From positions 1-25,231 of the forward strand of contig CALODS010000021.1 of NCBI GenBank assembly GCA_942492225.1: 25,231 nucleotides of DNA, in the 5' to 3' direction. A program made the position numbers and the translations under genes. The notes under the pieces were generated by a model that saw nothing but the letters and a program-made list of their open reading frames with translations, searched no databases and was not told the origin of the DNA. The stretch comes from JAFGTX01 sp942492225 (GTDB lineage: Bacteria; Bacillota; Clostridia; Peptostreptococcales; Acidaminobacteraceae). Shown piece after piece: positions 6,669-14,667 of the stretch (within the stretch, counting starts at the first letter, position 1; each line of letters opens with the position of its first letter).

Positions 6669-8084
6669 TTATTCCACCTGATATTTTTTGAGCTTATATT
6701 GTAAACTTTGACGTGATATTAACAGTGATTTTGCGGTTTTACTGATATTTTTATCATTTGTTTTAAATAATTCTGCAATTACTTGTTTTTCTAAACTCTC
6801 TATATAATTATTTAATCCACTAGTAAGATCTGCTTTAGGCAACGCTTCAGTATCACTTATTTTCCGATGATTAAGTTCTTCAACCTTATGAGCAAGATGT
6901 TCCATTGTAATTACATGTTCATCCACAACCATGTTCATGGCCGTTTCAATCATATTTTGAAGTTCTCGTATATTGCCTGGCCAAGCATAGTCTTGAAATA
7001 ATTGTTCAATATCTTTGCCAAGCATCCAAACATCTTTATTCAATTTCTCATTATAATGACGAATGAAATGGTCTGACAACATGCGAACATCATCAAATCG
7101 TTCTCTCAAGCTTGGTATACGAATATTTATCACATTGAGACGATAAAACAAGTCTTTTCTAAAATCATTTTTTTCAACCAAATCTAAAAGATTTTCATTT
7201 GTTGTCGCAATAATTCTAACATCTACAATGACATCTTTAGAACCACCAATACGTCTAATATAGCCTTCTTGCAACACGCGTAGCAATTTTGCCTGCAAGG
7301 TTACACTCATAGAATTTATCTCATCCAATAATAGCGTTCCACCATTGGCCTGTTCAAAGAGACCCGGTTTATCTAAAGCTCCCGTAAAGCTACCTTTAAC
7401 GGTTCCAAAAAGGATACTTTCCAATAAACTTTCTGGAAAAGCCGCACAATTCTGAGCTATAAACGGTTTTTCTTTTCTATCACTACCAGAATGAATACTT
7501 TGAGCAAATAACTCTTTACCCGTTCCTGTTTCACCCTCAATTAGTACACTTGAAGATGACATTGCAGCACGTTTAGCCATTTTAATCGCTTCAAGTAATT
7601 TTTTGTTTTGCCCCAAAATACTATCAAAATCATAATATACAGTGCTACGCTTTTTAGTTTTTTCAGGTTTCATTAATCTTTCTTGAAGTTCTATGATTTG
7701 TTCTGACATATTGCTGACATTGGTCAAATTTTTAGCTATTTCAACCGCTCCAATTACAATATTGTTATGGAAAATAGGAAAAGTTGTGTTCATTGTAGTG
7801 ATTTTTTTTCCTTTCAAGTTTAAATAGCTTTGCATTTCTTTATGTACTGATTTTTGTCGATTAATCGCCGATAACAAGGTACTGTTCTCAATTTGCCATG
7901 TCGGAAAGACGTCGAGCAGGTATTTTCCAATAACCTGCTCAGCTTCTAGTCCTTCTATTCGCTCCATTGCCTTGTTATAGACGAGGGTTGTACCATTTTT
8001 GTCAACGATGTGAATGCCCTCTTCAACTTCATGCAAAATATTTTGCATAGATTGAATAATTAGCAACTCATTACTCATTTTCAT
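6669..8084 (-). CDS. RocR-like sigma-54-dependent activator (PAS, AAA+, Fis HTH)
   Basis: This bacterial enhancer-binding protein probably senses an amino-acid signal and activates RNA polymerase carrying sigma-54. The 471 residues divide into a PAS domain (about 8-120, VDKNGTTLVYNKAMERIEG), a AAA+ domain (about 155-385) and a Fis-type helix-turn-helix at the C-terminus (NISKTAKSLLISRQSLQYKL). The AAA+ domain has Walker A GETGTGKE (184-191), the sigma-54 contact loop GSFTGA (231-236, usually GAFTGA) and Walker B LLLDEI (251-256). Domain order and position match RocR, the arginine/ornithine catabolism activator of Bacillus. Starts at 8084 and 8078 are both possible, with GAGGG better spaced for 8078. 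It lies 36 bases after glyA without its own clear promoter. The ornithine operon next door is its likely target. Confidence 0.92.
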   Translation of the reverse strand: MKMSNELLIIQSMQNILHEVEEGIHIVDKNGTTLVYNKAMERIEGLEAEQVIGKYLLDVFPTWQIENSTLLSAINRQKSVHKEMQSYLNLKGKKITTMNTTFPIFHNNIVIGAVEIAKNLTNVSNMSEQIIELQERLMKPEKTKKRSTVYYDFDSILGQNKKLLEAIKMAKRAAMSSSSVLIEGETGTGKELFAQSIHSGSDRKEKPFIAQNCAAFPESLLESILFGTVKGSFTGALDKPGLFEQANGGTLLLDEINSMSVTLQAKLLRVLQEGYIRRIGGSKDVIVDVRIIATTNENLLDLVEKNDFRKDLFYRLNVINIRIPSLRERFDDVRMLSDHFIRHYNEKLNKDVWMLGKDIEQLFQDYAWPGNIRELQNMIETAMNMVVDEHVITMEHLAHKVEELNHRKISDTEALPKADLTSGLNNYIESLEKQVIAELFKTNDKNISKTAKSLLISRQSLQYKLKKYQVE

Positions 8085-8120
8085 CCCTCATCCTTCAAGT
8101 TATCTAAAACTAATTTGACT

Positions 8121-9356
8121 TTAGTACACTGGATAGTTCTTACATAAAGCAAGAACATCTGCTTTTATCTCTTCTACAGATCTTGTTTGTTCAAGAGCAT
8201 CTGCTATTAACGTACCAATAACTTTCATGTCTTCTTCGTTCATTCCTCTAGTCGTCACTGCTGGCGTACCAATTCGTATACCACTTGTTACGAAAGGACT
8301 TTCCGTTTCAAACGGTACAGTATTTTTGTTAACTGTAATATCAACTTCACCTAACATTTTTTCTGCTGCTTTACCTGTTAATTCTTTATTTCTCAAATCA
8401 ACAAGTAACAAATGATTATCCGTACCACCAGATACTAATCTAAAACCTCTTGCTTGAAGAGATTCACCTAAGGCTTGAATATTTTTAAGAACGTTTTCTT
8501 GGTATGTTTTAAATTCTGGCTGTAAAGCTTCTTTAAAGCTTACTGCTTTTGCTGCAATAACATGCATAAGCGGTCCACCTTGTATACCTGGGAAGATTGC
8601 TTTATCAATCGCCTTAGCATATTCAGCTTTACACATAATAACACCACCACGTGGTCCACGTAATGTTTTATGAGTTGTTGTTGTTACAAAGTCAGCATAT
8701 TCACATGGGTTTTGGTGTAATCCAGTTGCTACTAATCCAGCAATATGAGCCATATCAACCATTAATAATGCGCCTACTTCATCAGCAATTGCTTTGAATT
8801 TCGCAAAGTCAATTTTTCTTGAGTATGCTGAGGCACCTGCTACAATCATCTTCGGCTTGTGTTCTAATGCTTTTGCTCTTACTTCTTCGTAATCGATTGT
8901 TTCAGTTTCTTTTGTCACACCATAATCAACAAAGTTAAAGTAAACGCCTGAGATATTTACAGGACTTCCATGTGTTAAATGACCCCCGTGTGATAGGTTC
9001 ATACCAAGAACTGTATCACCTGGCTTTAACATTGCAAAATATACACCAAGGTTTGCATTTGCACCTGAATGTGGTTGCACATTGGCATGGTCACATCCAA
9101 ATAGCTCTTTAAGTCGTTCAATAGCTAAAACCTCAACAACATCTACATGCTCGCAACCACCATAGTAACGCTTTGCAGGATAACCTTCAGCGTATTTATT
9201 AGTCATCACACTACCCATTGCCTCCATTACAGCTTCAGTCACTGTATTTTCAGAAGCAATTAATTCAATGCCGTTTTGTTGGCGATCCAGTTCTTTTGAA
9301 ATTGCTTCAAACACTTCCAAATCTGCCATTTTTACTTTTTCGCTTAATAAAGTCAT
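8121..9356 (-). CDS. glyA: Serine hydroxymethyltransferase
   Basis: GlyA interconverts serine plus tetrahydrofolate with glycine plus 5,10-methylene-tetrahydrofolate, using PLP in the cytoplasm. It supplies one-carbon units and glycine. From ATG 9356 the protein is 411 residues, the usual length. It has the ELIASEN region near residue 31, HSGANANLGVYFAML near 96, and the PLP lysine K230 in TTTTHKTLRGPRGG. AAGGGGGT lies just upstream of 9356. The longer in-frame start at 9407 would add 17 atypical residues and has no ribosome binding site, so I reject it. It follows the RseC-family gene by 60 bases on the same strand and is probably co-transcribed with aspS. Confidence 0.97.
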   Translation of the reverse strand: MTLLSEKVKMADLEVFEAISKELDRQQNGIELIASENTVTEAVMEAMGSVMTNKYAEGYPAKRYYGGCEHVDVVEVLAIERLKELFGCDHANVQPHSGANANLGVYFAMLKPGDTVLGMNLSHGGHLTHGSPVNISGVYFNFVDYGVTKETETIDYEEVRAKALEHKPKMIVAGASAYSRKIDFAKFKAIADEVGALLMVDMAHIAGLVATGLHQNPCEYADFVTTTTHKTLRGPRGGVIMCKAEYAKAIDKAIFPGIQGGPLMHVIAAKAVSFKEALQPEFKTYQENVLKNIQALGESLQARGFRLVSGGTDNHLLLVDLRNKELTGKAAEKMLGEVDITVNKNTVPFETESPFVTSGIRIGTPAVTTRGMNEEDMKVIGTLIADALEQTRSVEEIKADVLALCKNYPVY

Positions 9357-9416
9357 GTTGTACCCCCTTGTTTTTTTGATACCTTTGCCACTCAACCATA
9401 CACACACTCAAGGTAT

Positions 9417-9863
9417 TTATGAACAGCTTACGTCATCATTCTCTAAAACTTTTATTGCAACTGAAAGATATTTATTACTTTCTTTAAACTTTTTATCATT
9501 CAGTTTAATAACACCATACGTCATGAACATTAATACCAGACCAATGCCTGCACCAGCTGCTTCAATATTACCTTGATAGCCTGTTGCTGTAAGATACTTC
9601 ATTCCAAAAATAATGCCTAACAAAAACATTGTAAGTGGTACTAAATAGGCAATAAACGCTGCATTTAATACATTTTCTGTTTTCATTACTAATTCCACAC
9701 GATCACCTACTTTGGCATTGGCTTGGTTCAGGCATTCAACACTCATATTCATATTTTCTTCACCCATTGAACAAGCACCACAGTCGCCGCAAGCTGTGTG
9801 TTTCATTAATGCCACCTTGATATAATTTCCATCAACAGAAGTGACTATTCCTGCTCTATTCAT
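9417..9863 (-). CDS. RseC/MucC (SoxR-reducing) family membrane protein
   Basis: This is a 148-residue protein of the RseC/MucC family. A soluble N-terminal region has a cysteine cluster C25-x2-C28-x2-C31 (TACGDCGACSMG). Two membrane segments follow, about residues 68-92 and 103-125. Family members include RseC of the Escherichia coli SoxR-reducing complex and proteins encoded near rnf genes. In Clostridia the role is not established. The cysteine motif suggests redox or Fe-S function at the membrane, which is inference. The ATG at 9863, eight bases inside aspS with GAGG upstream, is better placed than the ATG at 9875. The overlap indicates translational coupling with aspS. Confidence 0.85.
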   Translation of the reverse strand: MNRAGIVTSVDGNYIKVALMKHTACGDCGACSMGEENMNMSVECLNQANAKVGDRVELVMKTENVLNAAFIAYLVPLTMFLLGIIFGMKYLTATGYQGNIEAAGAGIGLVLMFMTYGVIKLNDKKFKESNKYLSVAIKVLENDDVSCS

Positions 9864-11652
9864 TATCCTCATCATCCTTTATACTTAACGCAATAGATAA
9901 TTCTTCTAATTGAGCTGCATTGGCAACCGATGGCGCATCTGTTAATAGACAAGTTGCATTTTGTGTCTTAGGGAATGCAATAACTTCTCGAATACTATCG
10001 CTACCAGTTAACAGCATAACAATTCTATCCAGTCCAAAAGCAATTCCACCATGTGGTGGTGTACCATATTTAAAGGCATTCATTAAGAATCCAAATTGTT
10101 GATGAGCCTCTTCTTCTGTAAAGCCAAGTGCTTTGAACATTTTTTGTTGTAAATCTGAATTATGAATTCTAATAGATCCACCACCAAGTTCACAACCATT
10201 TAATACGAGGTCATAAGCTTTAGCTCTTGCTGTTTCAGGTGATGTTTCTAATTTATCAAGATCTTCATCCATTGGGCTTGTGAATGGATGATGTTTTGCA
10301 AAGTATCTGTCTTCTTCTTCATCGTATTCAAATAATGGGAATTCTGTTACCCACAATAATTTGAACTCCTCTTTTTTAAGAAGATCCAATTGCTTAGCTA
10401 CTTCTATTCTTAAAGCACCTAATGTATCAAAAACTACTGAATTTTTATCTGCAACGAATAATAATAAATCTCCTTCTTTACCACCCATTGCTTCTACTAA
10501 GTTTGCCATTTCTTCATCAGAGAAGAATTTTGCAATTGGTGATTGAATACCATCAGCATTTACTTTTATCCATGCAAGACCTTTAGCGCCATAAGTTTTT
10601 GCAAACTTTTCTAATTTATCAACACCTTTTCTACTAAAGCTCTCAGCACCACCAGTAACATTAATTCCTCTTACTGATCCACCACTCTTAATAGCATTAG
10701 CAAATACGACAAATTCCACATTTTTAACCGCTTCAGTTACATTTTGTAACTCGAAACCAAAACGAATATCTGGTTTATCCGAACCAAATCTATCCATAGC
10801 CTCTGCATACGGCATTCTTTGAATTGGTAATTGGACATCAAATCCTACGGTTTCTTTAAATATTTTTTGTATTAGTTTTTCATTGATATCAATAACATCA
10901 TTTTCTTCTACAAAGGACATTTCAATATCTATTTGTGTAAATTCTGGTTGTCTATCCGCTCTTAAGTCTTCATCTCTAAAGCATTTTACAATTTGATAAT
11001 ATTTATCAAACCCAGACACCATTAATAATTGCTTAAAAATCTGTGGTGATTGGGGTAATGCATAGAATTTACCTTTGTTAACACGACTTGGTACCAAATA
11101 ATCCCTAGCACCTTCTGGTGTGGGTTTATTAAGGACTGGTGTTTCAATATCAATAAATTCATTTTCATCTAAAAAGTTTCTAACGATTCTTGTAACTTTA
11201 GATCTAAATCTAAGTTTTTCTTGCATCTTAGGTTTTCTTAAATCTAAGTATCTATATTGTAATCTTAATTGCTCACCTGCAGTATCATCATCATTAATGT
11301 GAATTGGTGGAACCTCTGCTGACGCTAATATTTTTAAACTATCTGCAAAGATTTCAATTTGACCAGTTTTCATCGAATCATTGACTGATTCTCTGATTTT
11401 TACAACACCTTCTACTGTAATACCAAATTCGCCTCTTAATCCTTCAGCTTTATTAAACGCTTCTTCTGATACCGCTGTATCAAATACAATTTGAACAAGA
11501 CCTTCTCTGTCTCTTAAATCAACAAAGATAAGACCTCCCAAATTTCTTTTTCTTTGAACCCAACCCATAAGGACAACGCGTTCATCAACGTTTGCCTCTG
11601 ATAAGTTACCACACATATGTGTTCTTTTTTGACCAGTTAAAAATTCTGCCAT
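9856..11652 (-). CDS. aspS: Aspartyl-tRNA synthetase
   Basis: AspS charges tRNA-Asp with aspartate (class II synthetase). The 598 residues have the bacterial architecture: an N-terminal OB-fold anticodon domain (WVQRKRNLGGLIFVDLRDREG, about 31-51), class II motif 2 (FRDEDLRADRQPEFTQID), a bacterial GAD insertion domain in the middle, and motif 3 near the C-terminus (GIAFGLDRIVMLLTG, then SIREVIAFPK). Nothing is missing. AAGGA lies upstream of ATG 11652. A complete aspartate T-box leader and sigma-A promoter precede it, so expression should rise when charged tRNA-Asp is scarce. The 3' end overlaps the RseC-family gene. Confidence 0.98.
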   Translation of the reverse strand: MAEFLTGQKRTHMCGNLSEANVDERVVLMGWVQRKRNLGGLIFVDLRDREGLVQIVFDTAVSEEAFNKAEGLRGEFGITVEGVVKIRESVNDSMKTGQIEIFADSLKILASAEVPPIHINDDDTAGEQLRLQYRYLDLRKPKMQEKLRFRSKVTRIVRNFLDENEFIDIETPVLNKPTPEGARDYLVPSRVNKGKFYALPQSPQIFKQLLMVSGFDKYYQIVKCFRDEDLRADRQPEFTQIDIEMSFVEENDVIDINEKLIQKIFKETVGFDVQLPIQRMPYAEAMDRFGSDKPDIRFGFELQNVTEAVKNVEFVVFANAIKSGGSVRGINVTGGAESFSRKGVDKLEKFAKTYGAKGLAWIKVNADGIQSPIAKFFSDEEMANLVEAMGGKEGDLLLFVADKNSVVFDTLGALRIEVAKQLDLLKKEEFKLLWVTEFPLFEYDEEEDRYFAKHHPFTSPMDEDLDKLETSPETARAKAYDLVLNGCELGGGSIRIHNSDLQQKMFKALGFTEEEAHQQFGFLMNAFKYGTPPHGGIAFGLDRIVMLLTGSDSIREVIAFPKTQNATCLLTDAPSVANAAQLEELSIALSIKDDEDNE

Positions 11653-11734
11653 TTTTCTCTTCCTTTCCCTCTTTAATATAGTATAATTTTCGGACGGATT
11701 TTTTTATATTACGTTAATTATTAAACAAAAGTAT

Positions 11735-11762
11735 AAAAAAATCCCGTCCCATAAAAGGGACG
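11735..11762 (-). terminator. Rho-independent terminator of the aspS T-box
   Basis: On the minus strand CGTCCC-TTTTAT-GGGACG (11745-11762) is followed by GGGA and seven T residues. It sits just after the T-box antiterminator sequence, as expected for the competing terminator of a T-box leader. Confidence 0.93.
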
Positions 11763-11972
11763 AGAATATATTTTCCCGCGGTGCCACCCTTGTTGGTACA
11801 AGCGTACCCACTCAGTTTACATGACCGTATAATATAAGGTGTCTTTCAAGAAATGATATTACCACAGTTCCACCAATCTGTAGCTCTCTATAAATATAAA
11901 CATTCTATACTTTTCCCTATGGGTCAGACTATCAATATAACCCCACATGCATTATTTTTTGCACTGTGGTTA
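11745..11972 (-). promoter_or_regulatory. T-box leader specific for tRNA-Asp
   Basis: The minus strand carries the conserved T-box sequence AAGGGTGGCACCGCGG (11776-11791), which binds the uncharged tRNA acceptor end. Stem I is recognisable from AGAGAGC and GGTGGAA in its distal part. The specifier appears as GAC followed by ACC (GAC at 11841-11843), an aspartate codon that agrees with the downstream aspS. Uncharged tRNA-Asp should stabilise the antiterminator and allow transcription. An additional small hairpin (about 11941-11971) precedes Stem I at the 5' end of the leader. Confidence 0.95.
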
Positions 11973-11977
11973 CTGTA

Positions 11978-12006
11978 ATTATAATTTTTTTAACCCTTAC
12001 AGTCAA
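11978..12006 (-). promoter_or_regulatory. Sigma-A promoter of the aspS T-box operon
   Basis: On the minus strand TTGACT (12001-12006) and TATAAT (11978-11983) are separated by 17 bases, nearly a perfect vegetative promoter. Transcription would begin near 11971, at the start of the T-box leader. Confidence 0.88.
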
Positions 12007-12047
12007 TAGGATGAATACATTAATTTATCTAATAAACCCTATAACAA

Positions 12048-13559
12048 TTATACGTCAAATTTTAATTTCATTGCTTCTATATGTTTTAAAAGATAATGTT
12101 TATGATTTTCTAAATACACTTCTAACCCTTTAGGATTTGCATGACGTTCGAATCTATTTTCTTTTGGAAAACTCACTTTTGAGACAGCTCCAGCTCCTAA
12201 AGCTACAATTGTATGCCGTTCTTCCATTATTCTTATATTATAAAGGCCTTCATGCCCTTCTTTACAAAAACCTACATTTTCTAAATTGCCTACCATATTT
12301 TTTTGACGATACATGTAATAGGGCACATAGCCCGATAATTTCATTTCTCTGTACATGTAGTCAATTGCCTGTTCGACAATACTCTTTTCACCAATTAAGT
12401 GTGTCTCATTAAATTCTTTGATTTGAGAGGCCCTCTTCACAGCGAGTGTATGCACTGTGATATTTTCTGGTCCTAATACCAATGCTTTGTCTATTGACAT
12501 TTTCATATCGTCAAGGGACTCGTTTGCAAGACCTAAAATTAAATCAAAATTAACTGTTTCAAATCCAACTTCTTGGACATCGCAAAATGTATTACAAAAC
12601 TGATCCGTTGTATGATCTCTACCAATTTGAAGAAGTGTTTCTTCATTAAATGTTTGTGGATTCAGACAAAGTCTACTTACACCATGTCTTTTTAGCACTT
12701 TTAATTTGTTTAATGTTAACGTATCTGGTCTACCCGCTTCATAAGTAAATTCTTTTACTTTATCAAATTCAATAATCGTATGTAGCTTAGAGAGGAAATA
12801 ATCTACTTGCTCTTCTGATAACACACTTGGTGTACCACCACCAATGTATACACAATCAAAATACTTATCTATGCTATTTAAATAGCTAACCATTGCCCTT
12901 ACTTCATCAATGACATTTTCTAAATACTGAGGGATTAAATTACCTTTACGCTTTAAATCGTTTGATGGAAATGAACAATAATGACATCTTGTTGGACAAA
13001 AAGGAATTGAAATATATAATGACAAGTCCTCCAAAGCTTCAACACTGACATAAGGGCGTTCACGTTTAGCAATTTCACATACAAGCGCTCTTTTCTCAGC
13101 AGTTACTTTTAATGTTTCTAGATAATGCTCAACCGCATCCATTGTTTGACCTTTATCTAAAAGTTCATGGGCAATTTTAACTGGACGGATACCTACCAGT
13201 GTTCCCCATTTACTTCTACATGGTCTTAACGTTTCTAATGCTTCGTAAAGTGTTATTTTATTCAAACGTTTTAGTTTTGCACGTTTTTCATGTGGGTTCT
13301 CAATGTCTTCTTCTAAAATACGCTTGCTCGTATAAACTAACTTTCCTAGTCTATCAAAAACCTTGGATTCATTTATAATATTATCGTCTTCATCATATCT
13401 TTTGTTTTCTATAATCGCTTCAAGAACACTGTTTGTATTAGCTTCAAAATCAGCATTCTCATCAACAATAACAACTTCATGTGCATCATAGAACAATTCT
13501 ATTATTCGTGCACAATCGTAACTTTCATCATGACCTTCATACTTAATACCTATCATCAT
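12048..13559 (-). CDS. hemZ: Radical SAM coproporphyrinogen dehydrogenase HemZ
   Basis: HemZ is a HemN-like radical SAM enzyme, annotated as an oxygen-independent coproporphyrinogen III dehydrogenase. The 503 residues are a typical length, with an extra ~175-residue N-terminal region not found in HemW. The 4Fe-4S cysteines are C188, C192 and C195 (PFCPTRCHYCSF), and YIGGGTPS is the SAM-binding glycine motif. The second ATG (13556) has better spacing from AGGTGA than the first. The start lies six bases beyond the T-run of a strong terminator hairpin, so transcription depends on readthrough or an internal promoter. No other tetrapyrrole gene is in the window, so the physiological substrate is not shown by context. 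Confidence 0.92.
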   Translation of the reverse strand: MMIGIKYEGHDESYDCARIIELFYDAHEVVIVDENADFEANTNSVLEAIIENKRYDEDDNIINESKVFDRLGKLVYTSKRILEEDIENPHEKRAKLKRLNKITLYEALETLRPCRSKWGTLVGIRPVKIAHELLDKGQTMDAVEHYLETLKVTAEKRALVCEIAKRERPYVSVEALEDLSLYISIPFCPTRCHYCSFPSNDLKRKGNLIPQYLENVIDEVRAMVSYLNSIDKYFDCVYIGGGTPSVLSEEQVDYFLSKLHTIIEFDKVKEFTYEAGRPDTLTLNKLKVLKRHGVSRLCLNPQTFNEETLLQIGRDHTTDQFCNTFCDVQEVGFETVNFDLILGLANESLDDMKMSIDKALVLGPENITVHTLAVKRASQIKEFNETHLIGEKSIVEQAIDYMYREMKLSGYVPYYMYRQKNMVGNLENVGFCKEGHEGLYNIRIMEERHTIVALGAGAVSKVSFPKENRFERHANPKGLEVYLENHKHYLLKHIEAMKLKFDV

Positions 13560-13565
13560 TTCACC

Positions 13566-13597
13566 TAAAAAAATTCTTGAGGGGTTACCTCAAGAAT
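13566..13597 (-). terminator. Intrinsic terminator hairpin between the hydrolase gene and hemZ
   Basis: On the minus strand ATTCTTGAGG and CCTCAAGAAT (13588-13597 and 13573-13582) form a 10-bp perfect stem with a 5-base loop, followed directly by TTTTTT. The stop codon of the upstream hydrolase gene lies at the edge of the loop, and the T-run runs into the hemZ ribosome binding site AGGTGA. Confidence 0.88.
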
Positions 13598-14205
13598 GGA
13601 TTGCCTTTCTTTTCAATTGCAACAGATGTTTCCGTCCCGTGACCAGGATATACTGTTGTTCCTTCATCTAAAATCATCAATTTATTCTTGATTGATTTAA
13701 TTAATATATCATGATCTCCACCATAAAGGTCTGAACGTCCAACTGATCGTTCAAATAATGTATCACCAGATATTAATACACCTTCACCATAAAGACAAAT
13801 ACCACCAAAAGTATGACCTGGCGTATGAATCACTTTTAAAGACTTCGCACCAAAATTAACATCATCTCCATCTTTTAATAATATATCCGCTGTAAAACTT
13901 GTATCTGGCCCATACATTGTAACAGATAAATTCTTTTCTGGGTCTATTGTCATTTCAGCATCTTTCTTATGGATCGCTATTGGCGCCTTTGTCAATACTT
14001 TTAGTGCATCTGCTCCACCAATATGATCATGATGACCATGAGTTAATACAATTTGTTTCACCTTAATACCAAGTTCATTTACCAACTTATAAATTTTGTC
14101 CGCATCGCCACCTGGATCAACAACGATACCTTCTAATGCGTCTTCATCTGCAAGTATATAACAATTAGCTGCATAGACACCTACTGCCATTCTCTTTAAA
14201 ATCAT
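13585..14205 (-). CDS. MBL-fold (glyoxalase II-like) metallohydrolase
   Basis: This 206-residue cytoplasmic metallo-beta-lactamase-fold hydrolase resembles the short glyoxalase II-like proteins of Firmicutes. Metal ligands are visible: HGHHDH at residues 56-61, a third histidine in HTPGHTFGG, an aspartate in SGDTLF and a last histidine in YPGHGTET. The substrate cannot be read from sequence. Thioesters such as S-lactoylglutathione analogues or other small esters are typical for the family. It lies eight bases after dtd, and together with relA, dtd and hemZ forms a gene order I recall as common in Clostridia. Its last codons form one arm of the terminator. Confidence 0.9.
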   Translation of the reverse strand: MILKRMAVGVYAANCYILADEDALEGIVVDPGGDADKIYKLVNELGIKVKQIVLTHGHHDHIGGADALKVLTKAPIAIHKKDAEMTIDPEKNLSVTMYGPDTSFTADILLKDGDDVNFGAKSLKVIHTPGHTFGGICLYGEGVLISGDTLFERSVGRSDLYGGDHDILIKSIKNKLMILDEGTTVYPGHGTETSVAIEKKGNPFLR

Positions 14206-14213
14206 GTTGCCTC

Positions 14214-14663
14214 CTAAAATTGTTTCTTTGAATCTAATAATAATGTAACTGGCCCATCGTTGGCGATATCTACAAGCATATCCGCTTGAAAAACCCCTGT
14301 TTCAACAGTAAGTCCTTCATCTCTCACACCTGTAACAAAATTTTGGTATAAATCATTTGCTGCTTCTGGACGTGCCGCATTTATAAAACTTGGACGTCGA
14401 CCTTTTCTACAATCACCTAATAATGTAAACTGAGAAACAGCTAAAATGTCACCACCAACATCTTTGATGGAGCAATTCATTTTGCCTTCTTCATCTTCAA
14501 AAATTCTTAAATTTGTAACTTTATCTATCATATACTGGACATCTTTGGTGTCATCACCATCCTCAACACCAAGTAATACCATTAGTCCAGATTGAATTTT
14601 TCCTACAACTTCGTCTTCTACGGTCACTTGTGAATGCTTCACACGTTGTACAACTGCTCTCAT
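14214..14663 (-). CDS. dtd: D-aminoacyl-tRNA deacylase
   Basis: Dtd removes D-amino acids (and misacylated glycine) from tRNAs, protecting translation. The 149 residues are the standard length. It starts MRAVVQRVKHSQVTV, has the catalytic SQFTL motif at residues 77-81, and the cross-subunit gate NDGPVT (135-140) with the Gly-cisPro pair that confers chiral selectivity. The start lies four bases after the relA stop, which implies co-transcription. Placement in a genome that makes D-ornithine and alanine fermentation intermediates is consistent with a need for chiral proofreading, but the gene is widespread, so this is not special evidence. Confidence 0.97.
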   Translation of the reverse strand: MRAVVQRVKHSQVTVEDEVVGKIQSGLMVLLGVEDGDDTKDVQYMIDKVTNLRIFEDEEGKMNCSIKDVGGDILAVSQFTLLGDCRKGRRPSFINAARPEAANDLYQNFVTGVRDEGLTVETGVFQADMLVDIANDGPVTLLLDSKKQF

Positions 14664-14667
14664 TAAA

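Noticed and set aside
9357..9407. Longer glyA start at 9407
   Set aside because: The extra 17 residues are unlike known GlyA N-termini, and the good ribosome binding site precedes ATG 9356.
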